Shown: piece by piece, positions 50,890-56,029 of the stretch | Layout: every line of letters begins with the position of its first letter | How positions within the stretch are numbered: position 1 is the first letter of the stretch | Source: Chloroflexota bacterium | GTDB taxonomy: Bacteria; Chloroflexota; UBA11872; VXNJ01 | Length of the DNA: 56,029 bases | Direction: 5' to 3' | Assembly (NCBI GenBank): GCA_026707405.1 | Contig: JAPOWW010000006.1 | Span: 1 to 56,029 of the forward strand | Notes under the pieces: model-generated | What the model saw: the letters and a program-made list of their open reading frames with translations, nothing else | Told to the model about the DNA's origin: nothing | Database searches by the model: none | Translations under genes and position numbers: made by a program

Positions 50890-51101
50890 AGGCCCGTCTG
50901 CGGCGGTACTACCGCGGGGACGGACCTTGGCCGGGAGACCTGCTGGAGGTGCTGCTGTGCGAGCGGATGAGGGTTAGCTGGGCCGAGCTGCAGGCGACGC
51001 CCGCGTACGTGGTGCAGGGGTTCCTGCTGGCGATGCGGGCGGAGCGGGTGGTTGCGGACCAGACGCGGCGGGCCGCCGAGCGGGACGCCCGGCGGAGGTA
51101 G
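50880..51101 (+). CDS. Tail assembly chaperone, -1 frame extension (GT-like)
   Basis: This frame has no good start of its own near the end of the preceding gene. A -1 slip on the GGGGG at 50877-50881 continues as GGRLEARLRRYYRGDGPWPG, LLEVLLCERMRVSWAELQAT and ends RRAAERDARRR, giving a fused product of about 195 residues. Lambda-like phages make gpGT in the same way to load the tape measure. The run is not the canonical X-XXY-YYZ heptamer since the A-site pairing after slippage is imperfect, so frequency would be low or another signal helps. An internal ATG (50968) could give a short separate protein instead. Confidence 0.6.
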   Translation, partial: GRLEARLRRYYRGDGPWPGDLLEVLLCERMRVSWAELQATPAYVVQGFLLAMRAERVVADQTRRAAERDARRR

Positions 51102-51140
51102 CGCCCAGGGCGCTCAGGCGAGTCTCCTTCTTCTCAACGG

Positions 51141-51175
51141 GCAGGGGCGGATCTTAGATCCGCCCCTGCTTGCTT
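51141..51175 (+). terminator. Terminator at the left edge of the cassette array
   Basis: GCAGGGGCGGATC-TTA-GATCCGCCCCTGC followed by a TTGCTTG run. It closes the head/tail operon before the first lipoprotein gene. Confidence 0.8.
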
Positions 51176-51258
51176 GTCACGAGCATTGGAGGAACGCGGG
51201 TTGTATGCGATGTCGGGATGGGCTGTTGAGCATGTAGGATGGTCGAGATCGAGCAGTA

Positions 51259-51776
51259 ATGAGACCTATAGGAATTAACGCATTGAAAACCAGCGGATTG
51301 AGACGGCTGGGGGTAGTGGCCGCGCTGGCGGTGGCGGTGCTGCTTGCGCTGGCGGTGATGCCGGGGTGCGGGTCGGATTGTCCGACGCCGGAGCAGAAGG
51401 CTTATCTGAATGAAGCGGAGGAATGGTCGGACAGGTCCGAAGCGGCGAGTGGGGAATTGACGACGATTCTATTGGAAGGGGGGGGACTCCAAGGCTGATG
51501 TTAGACGATGGCTGGCGGCAGCGGCTGAAGCGCGTCCTGGACGAGTTGAATCGTGGACACGAAGAGATGATGAATGTCGAAGTCCCCGCCGGGGCGGAGG
51601 AGACGCACCGCGCGGTGGTTCGGGTTGCGGAAAAAGCCATGGAGTCCAACGAACTACTCTGGCGAGGGGTGTTGGACGTAGATGCGGAAACGTTGAAGAG
51701 GTCGCTCGAGAGGCTCCAGGAAGCCTCTCGCCTGCTTGAAGAGCTTGTAACGACGATAGAGCGATTCTGCGAGTAA
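51259..51776 (+). pseudogene. Lipoprotein-like gene L1, frame broken at a G8 tract
   Basis: The first frame (51259-51498) encodes the basic start, hydrophobic segment and MPGCGSDCPTPEQ, then stops just past a run of eight G at 51478-51485. The -1 frame continues with GTPRLMLDDGWRQRLKRVLD and ends in ERFCE, matching L2-L4. One extra G, or a -1 ribosomal slip, would restore the full chain of about 172 residues. The rest of the gene shows no decay, so phase variation or recoding is as plausible as a dead gene. A sequencing error in the G run is a third option. Confidence 0.75.
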
Positions 51777-52085
51777 CCGGTCAGCAGCCTTCGTCTTCGT
51801 TGCCTTCTAACATCCATCCCCTAACGCCCCTCCCTCTGTAACCGTGTAGCCGCGCGTCGGCGCGTCTGCACTTTCGAGGTTAGATTCCCCGCCGTAGCCC
51901 GTCCTGAGCCGTTCGACAAGCTCACGAGAGCCTTGTCGAAGCACTCGGAATGACAGTCATCGTGGCCTGACAGAAAAATTCTTCACTTTTTTCTCTACGA
52001 ACACTAGACGAACGCGCTTTCGGCTGTTGGACTTGATATGTGGCAAGCCGGGCAGCGAGGTTCCGTTCAAGACAGGAGGGCAGAA
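51777..52085. other. Spacer between L1 and tape-measure fragment T1
   Basis: No gene. Holds a GCGCG hairpin near 51850, a GTTCGACAAGCTCACGAGAG...CTTGTCGAA dispersed repeat (51909-51941), a C-rich T run near 51985, paired CGAAC sites (51998-52013) and TTGGACTTGATATG (52027-52040), a plausible promoter-like segment, then GGAGG six bases before the T1 ATG. The other spacers share all but the dispersed repeat. Confidence 0.6.
51998..52013 (+). promoter_or_regulatory. Paired CGAAC site, array element (one of eight)
   Basis: CGAACACTAGACGAAC: two CGAAC pentamers with starts 11 bases apart, one helical turn. Equivalent sites: 53195-53210, 54338-54353 and 55562-55577 before the other tape-measure copies, and CGAAC-x6-GGAAC at 52438-52453, 53581-53596 and 54806-54821 before L2-L4, with a degenerate form at 51180-51195 before L1. 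The spacing suggests a bound protein or a core promoter element. Confidence 0.5.
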
Positions 52086-52322
52086 ATGACGGCGAATGAC
52101 CTGACGATAGTGATACGGGCGAGGGACGAGGCGGCGAAGGCGCTGGCGTCGGTGCAGGGCCAACTGGGACTGATCGTCGAGGCGGCGCAGGCCGCGAACG
52201 ACGCGATCTCGCAGATCGCTGACACGGCGGCAATGGCGGCGGACGCGGCATGCGAGGCCGTGACCGGCGGTCGTTCCTCCCGATCCGTCATTCCCGTGAA
52301 AACGGGAATCCATGCTTTCTGA
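52086..52322 (+). CDS. Tape-measure N-terminal fragment T1
   Basis: 78 codons from ATG 52086 with AGGAGG six bases upstream. The first 60 residues (MTANDLTIVIRARDEAAKAL, ASVQGQLGLIVEAAQAAND) are the beginning of a siphophage tape-measure protein: a beta strand then a long amphipathic helix. After CEAVTGG the frame enters a dispersed ATTCCCG...CGGGAAT repeat and reads SVIPVKTGIHAF before a stop. The ribosome-binding site and frame remain good, so a short product may be made. Confidence 0.75.
   Translation: MTANDLTIVIRARDEAAKALASVQGQLGLIVEAAQAANDAISQIADTAAMAADAACEAVTGGRSSRSVIPVKTGIHAF
52285..52314. repeat. ATTCCCG-TGAAAA-CGGGAAT inverted repeat in T1
   Basis: CGTCATTCCCGTGAAAACGG then GAATCCATGC. 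An identical core occurs at the same codon of T3 (54652-54681), showing that the two modules share the junction by descent or recombination. Confidence 0.85.
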
Positions 52323-52357
52323 TCCACAGGCATTTGCGGTAGGAGCGAATTGGGGAT

Positions 52358-52396
52358 CACCCTCACCCCAACCCTCTCCCGTCAAGGGAGAGGGGG
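52358..52396. repeat. REP-like palindromic repeat, copy 6
   Basis: CACCCTCACCCCAACCCTCT then CCCGTCAAGGGAGAGGGGG. Sits between the T1 stop and the module terminator. Confidence 0.85.
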
Positions 52397-52403
52397 CTAT
52401 GGC

Positions 52404-52436
52404 AGGGCGGTTTGGGGGCCGCCCCTTTTTTATTTT
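52404..52436 (+). terminator. Module 1/2 terminator
   Basis: GGGCGG-loop-CCGCCCC then TTTTTTATTTT. The same structure ends modules 2 and 3. Confidence 0.85.
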
Positions 52437-52516
52437 ACGAACGCCAGGGGAACGCGGGTTGTCGGGGATGTCAGGTCGGGCCATTGGGCGTGTAGGATGG
52501 TCGAGGTTGAGCGGTA

Positions 52517-53035
52517 ATGAGACCTATAGGAATAGGCGCTTTGAGAATCAGCGGACTGAGACGGCTGGCGGTGCTGGTTGGGCTGGCGGCGGGGGTGGCG
52601 CTTGCGCTTGCGGCTATGCCTGGGTGCGGATCGGATTGTCCCACGCCGGAGCAGCGGACATATCTTAAGGAAGTGGAAGATTGGACCGAAAGGTCTAAAG
52701 CGTCGACCGAGGAACTGGCCGCGATTGGCAGAGAGGTAGGGAACCGCCCGGAGGCTTTCCTGGATGAAGAGTGGCGTCGGCGGCTGAGGAGCACTTTCGA
52801 TGAGCAAGCCTCTATCAGCGATGAGATGATTAATGTGAATGTCCCTGTTGGCGCGGAGGAAGTGCGTCGCTCCATCGTTCGGTTTTCAGAGGAGACGGCC
52901 CACGTCAATGAGCTCTTTTGGCAAGGGGTGTTGGACGTTGACGCGGAACTGCTGAACAAGTCGAACGTCAGGCGCCGGGAGTCTGCTCGCCTGCTTGAGG
53001 AAGTTAGCATTGCAATCGAGCGTATGTGCGAATGA
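52517..53035 (+). CDS. Lipoprotein-like gene L2 of the cassette array
   Basis: 172 residues, intact. Basic start, hydrophobic segment LAVLVGLAAGVALALAAMPG and Cys37; the residue two before it is Pro, so the lipobox is atypical and lipidation is likely but not certain. The mature part is short and helical: SDCPTPEQRTYLKEVEDWTE, DEEWRRRLRSTFDEQASI, a VPVGAEEVRRS turn, and GVLDVDAELLNKSN ending in ERMCE. Cys41 and the C-terminal Cys are kept in all copies and may pair. The hydrophobic start and both ends are conserved among copies, while the middle varies. Followed by tape-measure fragment T2. Function unknown; membrane-side superinfection exclusion is the working idea. Confidence 0.75.
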   Translation: MRPIGIGALRISGLRRLAVLVGLAAGVALALAAMPGCGSDCPTPEQRTYLKEVEDWTERSKASTEELAAIGREVGNRPEAFLDEEWRRRLRSTFDEQASISDEMINVNVPVGAEEVRRSIVRFSEETAHVNELFWQGVLDVDAELLNKSNVRRRESARLLEEVSIAIERMCE

Positions 53036-53282
53036 CCAGCCAAGCTGTTTGGCCTCCGTCCCTCTGTAACATCCTCTAACGCTCCTCCGTTAATAGCGCG
53101 CATGGGCGCGTCTGCACTCCCGTGCCTAGATTCCTCTCTGTGCCCGGAATGACAGCAATCGCTGCCTGGTAGAAATTCTGCACTTTTTTCTCCACGAACA
53201 GTAGACGAACGCAAATTCGGCTGTTGGACTTGATATGTGGCAAGCCGGGCAGCGAGGGTCCGTTCAACACAGGAGGGCAGAA

Positions 53283-53459
53283 ATGACGGCGAACGATCTG
53301 ACGATCGTGATACGAGCGAGGGACGAGGCGGCGAAGGCGCTGGCGTCGGTGCAGGGCCAACTGGGGCTAATCGTCGAGGCGGCGCAGGCGGCGAACGAGG
53401 CGATGGCGCGGATCGCGGAGAACGCGGCCCCGGCGATGGACGCCGCGCTCCGGGGGTGA
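53283..53459 (+). CDS. Tape-measure N-terminal fragment T2
   Basis: 58 codons from ATG 53283 with AGGAGG upstream. The first 45 residues are nearly identical to T1 (MTANDLTIVIRARDEAAKAL). It ends NAAPAMDAALRG and stop, at a different junction from T1 and T3: no ATTCCC element, and a divergent REP-like stretch (53466-53531) follows. The end NAAPAMDAA resembles the full copy T4 (TAAPAVDAA), so the cut is about six codons after that point. Confidence 0.75.
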   Translation: MTANDLTIVIRARDEAAKALASVQGQLGLIVEAAQAANEAMARIAENAAPAMDAALRG

Positions 53460-53465
53460 GGTTCA

Positions 53466-53531
53466 TTTCCCCCTCATCCCCGTATCGGAGTACGGGGCAG
53501 GCTCTAACCTTCTCCCACAAGGGGAGAAGGG
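53466..53531. repeat. REP-like palindromic repeat, copy 7, with nested hairpin
   Basis: CCCCCTCATCCCCGTATCGG, an inner hairpin CCCCGTATCGGAGTACGGGG, then AACCTTCTCCCACAAGGGGA GAAGGG. A variant of the same family interrupted by its own small palindrome. Confidence 0.7.
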
Positions 53532-53547
53532 ACAGAGCCGGCGGGCA

Positions 53548-53578
53548 GGGCGGTTTGCGGACCGCCCCTTTCTTATTT
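53548..53578 (+). terminator. Module 2/3 terminator
   Basis: GGGCGGT-TTGCGG-ACCGCCC then CTTTCTTATTT. Confidence 0.85.
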
Positions 53579-53681
53579 CACGAACAGTAGGGGAACGTGG
53601 TGTTCGGGATGTCGGGCTGGGCGGTTGGGCGTGTAGGATGGTCGAGGTTGAGCACTGACAAGACTTATAGGAATAGACGCA

Positions 53682-54176
53682 TTGAGAATCAGCGGACTGA
53701 GACGGCTGGCGGTGGTGGTCGCGCTGGCGGCGGGGCTGGTGCTTGCGCTGGCTTTGATGCCGGGGTGCGGGTCGGATTGTCCCACGCCGGAGCAGCGGAC
53801 TTATCTAAAGGAAGTGGATGACTGGTCGGAAAGGTCCAAGACGGCGACAAGAGACTTCTATTTGATCATAGAAGAAATAGGTAGCCGCCCGGAGACGTTG
53901 ATAGACGAGGAGTGGCGGCGGCGGCTTAAGCGCACTTTTGATGAGTTGAACTCTGGTCATCGAGACATCATTGCTATCGAGCCCCCTGCGGGAGCAGAGG
54001 AAACGCATCGCGCTCTGATGCAAGCCGGGCTGACACATATCGAGGCGAACGAGATGTTCTGGCAAGGAGTCTTGGACGTCGATGCGGAAACGCTTGACAG
54101 GTCGAACGCAAGGCGTCGAGAGGCCATCCGCCTGGTGGAGGAGCTAATCCAAGTGATAGAGCGCTTCTGCAAATAG
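53682..54176 (+). CDS. Lipoprotein-like gene L3 of the cassette array
   Basis: 164 residues from TTG 53682. L2 and L4 start nine codons earlier with ATG or GTG; here that codon is CTG (53655), so L3 either uses CTG or begins at the TTG. Same plan: hydrophobic segment, MPGCGSDCPTPEQ, helical body (RETLIDEEWRRRLKRTFDE-like), PPAGAEETHRALMQAG, and ERFCK end. The start region resembles L2 (ALRISGLRRLAV) more than L1 or L4 (KTSGLRRLGV). The central part differs clearly from L2. Confidence 0.72.
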   Translation: MRISGLRRLAVVVALAAGLVLALALMPGCGSDCPTPEQRTYLKEVDDWSERSKTATRDFYLIIEEIGSRPETLIDEEWRRRLKRTFDELNSGHRDIIAIEPPAGAEETHRALMQAGLTHIEANEMFWQGVLDVDAETLDRSNARRREAIRLVEELIQVIERFCK

Positions 54177-54444
54177 CCGGTCAGGCGGTTTGCCCTACGT
54201 CTCTTTCAAACATCCACTAACGCTCCTTCCCTAATAGACGCGCATCGGCGCGTCTGCACTCTCGAGGCTAGATTTCCCGCTTCCTTAGGAATGCCGGAAA
54301 TCGCAGCCTGACAGAAAATTCTGCACTTTTTTCTCTACGAACAGTAGACGAACGCAAATTCGGCTGTTGGACTTGATATACGTGGGTGTCCAGGGACGGC
54401 GCTCGCGGCGGACAAGTCGAACGTTTGTAAGGAGAACGAGTCGA

Positions 54445-54720
54445 ATGGCGACGTTGAATGCGGCGGACCTGACGCTGGTGATCAAAGCAACGAACGACGC
54501 GTCGAAGGCGCTGAAGTCGGTGGAAGGGCACCTGCAACTGATCGTCGACGCGGCGGCGGCGGCGAACGACGCGATGGCGCAGATCGCTGACACGGCGGCC
54601 CAGGCGGCGGACGCGGCGTGCAAGGCGGTGACCGGCGGTCGTTCCTCCCGATCCGTCATTCCCGTGAAAACGGGAATCCATACTTTCCAGCCTGTACGTA
54701 TTTCCGGTAGGAGCGGATAG
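54445..54720 (+). CDS. Tape-measure N-terminal fragment T3, divergent
   Basis: 91 codons from ATG 54445 with AAGGAG upstream. The start MATLNAADLTLVIKATNDAS and KALKSVEGHLQLIVDAAAAA differs from T1, T2 and T4, and so does its leader, yet the end (AACKAVTGGRSSRSVIPVKT GIH) has the same repeat junction as T1. T3 is therefore mosaic: own 5' part, T1-like 3' part. It runs on for QPVRISGRSG before the stop. Confidence 0.75.
   Translation: MATLNAADLTLVIKATNDASKALKSVEGHLQLIVDAAAAANDAMAQIADTAAQAADAACKAVTGGRSSRSVIPVKTGIHTFQPVRISGRSG
54652..54681. repeat. ATTCCCG-TGAAAA-CGGGAAT inverted repeat in T3
   Basis: Same core and same codon position as in T1, including the preceding ACCGGCGGTCGTTCCTCCCG. Confidence 0.85.
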
Positions 54721-54725
54721 GGGAT

Positions 54726-54763
54726 CACCCTCACCCCAACCCTCTCCCTTCAAGGGAGAGGGA
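54726..54763. repeat. REP-like palindromic repeat, copy 8
   Basis: CACCCTCACCCCAACCCTCT then CCCTTCAAGGGAGAGGGAG. Between the T3 stop and the terminator, as in module 1. Confidence 0.85.
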
Positions 54764-54772
54764 GTCGCGGCA

Positions 54773-54803
54773 GGGGCGGTTTGCGGACCGCCCTTTTTTA
54801 TTT
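54773..54803 (+). terminator. Module 3/4 terminator
   Basis: GGGCGGT-TTGCGG-ACCGCCC then TTTTTTATTTT. Confidence 0.85.
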
Positions 54804-54878
54804 TACGAACAGTAGGGGAACGTGGTGTTCGGGGTGTCAGGTCGGGCCGGTGGGTTGTAGGATGGTCGATGTTGAGCG

Positions 54879-55400
54879 GTGACAAGACTCATAGGAATTA
54901 ACGTAGTGAAAACCAGCGGATTGAGACGGCTGGGGGTGGTGGCGGCGCTGGCGGCGGGGGTGGCGCTTGCGCTGGCGGCTATGCCGGGGTGCGGGTCGGA
55001 TTGCCCGACGCCGGAGCAGAGGGCTTATCTGAATGAAGCGGAGGACTGGGCGGATAGGACCGAAGCGGGGTATGGAGATTTGCTGACGATTATGGGAGAG
55101 GTTCCAAGCCGCCCGGAGGCGTTGATCGACGAGGAGTGGCGACGGCGACTGAGGCGGGTCCTGGACGAGGTGGACGCCGCGAATAGAGAGATGGCGGCCC
55201 TCGAGCCCCCTGCCGGGGCTGAAGAGGTGCACCGCCTCGTGGTTGGAGTTTCGGAAGCAACTATCGAGGCCAACGAGCTGCTTTGGCAGGGCGTGTTGGC
55301 CGTCGACGCGGAGACAATAAATAGGTCGATCGAGAGGCGTGACAAGGCCCTTCCCCTGATAGAGGAGGGTATCCGGGTGATGGAGCGCTTCTGCGAATAG
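54879..55400 (+). CDS. Lipoprotein-like gene L4 of the cassette array
   Basis: 173 residues from GTG 54879, intact. Start region KTSGLRRLGVVAALAAGVAL, Cys in MPGCGSDCPTPEQ, then YLNEAEDWADRTEAGYGDLL, DEEWRRRLRRVLDEVDAANR, PPAGAEEVHRLVVGVSEATI and a final ERFCE. It is the copy next to the uninterrupted tape-measure gene T4, so L4-T4 is the natural reference unit for the array. Its signal region is closest to L1. Confidence 0.75.
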   Translation: MTRLIGINVVKTSGLRRLGVVAALAAGVALALAAMPGCGSDCPTPEQRAYLNEAEDWADRTEAGYGDLLTIMGEVPSRPEALIDEEWRRRLRRVLDEVDAANREMAALEPPAGAEEVHRLVVGVSEATIEANELLWQGVLAVDAETINRSIERRDKALPLIEEGIRVMERFCE

Positions 55401-55662
55401 CCTTTCGTACGGAGTCACCTCCGTCGCTCGCGAACATCCCCTAACACCCACCCCTTAACAGGCGCGCATCGGTGCGTCTGCACTGCCGTGCCTAGATTCC
55501 TCGCTTCGCTCGGAATGACAGTAATCGCTGCCTGACAGAAAAATCCTTCACTTTTTTCTCACGAACAGTAGACGAACGAATTTTGGGGTGTTGGACTTGA
55601 TATGTGGCAAGGCGGGCGGGGACCGCGAGGCGGCGAAGCCCATTCAGGAAAAAGGGAGCGAA

Positions 55663-56029
55663 ATGACGGCGAACGACCTGATGATAGTGATACGTGCGAG
55701 GGACGAGGCGGCGAAGGCGCTGGCGTCGGTGCAGGGCCAACTGGGGCTAATCGTCGAGGCGGCGCAGGCGGCTAATGACGCGATAGCGCAGATTGCGGAG
55801 ACCGCCGCCCCGGCTGTAGACGCCGCGCAAAAGGCCGTGGCGGCCGCTCAAAGCGCGGCGCCTGCCGCCATCAGCGCCCCGCCGCCGATCGACACACAAG
55901 GCATGGCCGCGGCTGTGCAATCGATGAGTGATGGGATGGGACAGATCTCTGCTCATAAGGACGCAATAGGCGGATTCGGCGAAACCATCGGAATGGTGGC
56001 CGGCAAGGTTGGGGAGCTCTTGACGTCGC
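55663..56029 (+). CDS. Phage tail tape-measure protein, 5' part (runs off the window)
   Basis: ATG 55663 with GGGAG upstream. Only the first 122 codons are visible. MTANDLMIVIRARDEAAKAL and GQLGLIVEAAQAANDAIAQI are shared with T1 and T2, then the frame continues past the point where those stop: DAAQKAVAAAQSAAPAAISA, QSMSDGMGQISAHKDAIGGF and GMVAGKVGELLTS, a helix-rich pattern usual for tape measures. This copy is probably the functional one that sets tail length and helps DNA entry. Confidence 0.8.
   Translation, partial: MTANDLMIVIRARDEAAKALASVQGQLGLIVEAAQAANDAIAQIAETAAPAVDAAQKAVAAAQSAAPAAISAPPPIDTQGMAAAVQSMSDGMGQISAHKDAIGGFGETIGMVAGKVGELLTS

Larger units (their letters stand above)
51175..56029. 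repeat. Four-module lipoprotein/tape-measure cassette array
   Basis: Modules of about 1.2 kb: lipoprotein genes at 51259, 52517, 53682 and 54879, each followed by a spacer and a tape-measure start at 52086, 53283, 54445 and 55663. Each of the first three tape-measure copies ends after 58-91 codons, and a terminator with T run follows. Paired CGAAC-type sites precede every gene. The spacer and tape-measure start are more alike between modules than the middles of the lipoprotein genes. The last tape-measure gene continues past the window. Confidence 0.88.

Noticed and set aside
51259..55400. Lipoprotein-like genes as outer-membrane spanins for lysis
   Set aside because: No holin, endolysin or inner spanin is near, four copies would be odd for a lysis gene, and the inferred host group lacks a classical outer membrane.
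51175..56029. CRISPR-like or assembly-artefact reading of the 1.2-kb repeats
   Set aside because: Units are gene-sized with open frames, not short repeats with spacers. The copies differ at many positions and have different junctions, so they are not one sequence placed four times by the assembler.

Overview
The window is GC-rich bacterial DNA with Shine-Dalgarno-led genes. The gene set points to a heterotrophic, probably marine or host-associated Chloroflexota, with SAR202/Dehalococcoidia relatives as the best guess. Reasons are the sugar ABC systems, the Gfo/Idh/MocA, enolase-superfamily and MFS genes, and two lipoproteins with a valine-rich EVPVEKVV linker. This placement is inference; no rRNA or other marker gene lies in the window.

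Layout. 0-16 kb: the end of a branched-chain amino acid binding protein, a DUF4349/PKD lipoprotein, a DUF402 protein, an Amt ammonium transporter, a ThDP enzyme, a NYN-domain protein, a Gfo/Idh oxidoreductase, a NudC Nudix hydrolase, a small gene behind a highly structured leader, a solute-binding lipoprotein, a TumE-like toxin-antitoxin candidate and an RND exporter. 16.9-24.5 kb: three tandem paralogous membrane proteins and a 931-residue GT-C-like membrane protein, with relics of further copies. 24.5-41.1 kb: a two-gene oxidoreductase operon, a stranded HK97 portal gene, a VOC protein, a divergent Phd/ParE pair, a tandemly duplicated MFS unit, a lipoprotein pseudo-hydrolase and a sugar ABC transporter with a DadA-like oxidase. 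41.4-56.0 kb: an HK97-type virion module (terminase, protease, capsid, connector, neck, tail tube, tail chaperone with a probable -1 frameshift). It is interrupted by host-type genes and lacks its portal, which lies 13.5 kb upstream on the other strand.

The most unusual part is 51.1-56.0 kb, where the tape-measure gene should begin. A lipoprotein-like gene and the first 45-60 codons of a tape-measure gene are repeated four times with a period of about 1.2 kb. The first three tape-measure copies are cut short at interspersed palindromes and terminators; the fourth runs off the window. Coding middles of the lipoprotein genes differ while flanks stay very similar, and module ends are mosaic. I read this as a recombining cassette array, possibly for superinfection exclusion or tail variation.

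The same duplication geometry (unit = complete gene plus the first codons of the next gene) is clear at the MFS/COG4091 locus and plausible in the triplicated membrane genes. Interspersed palindromic repeats are common and have entered reading frames, including those of the prohead protease and one membrane paralog. No integrase, repressor, replication or lysis gene, tRNA, rRNA or CRISPR was found.
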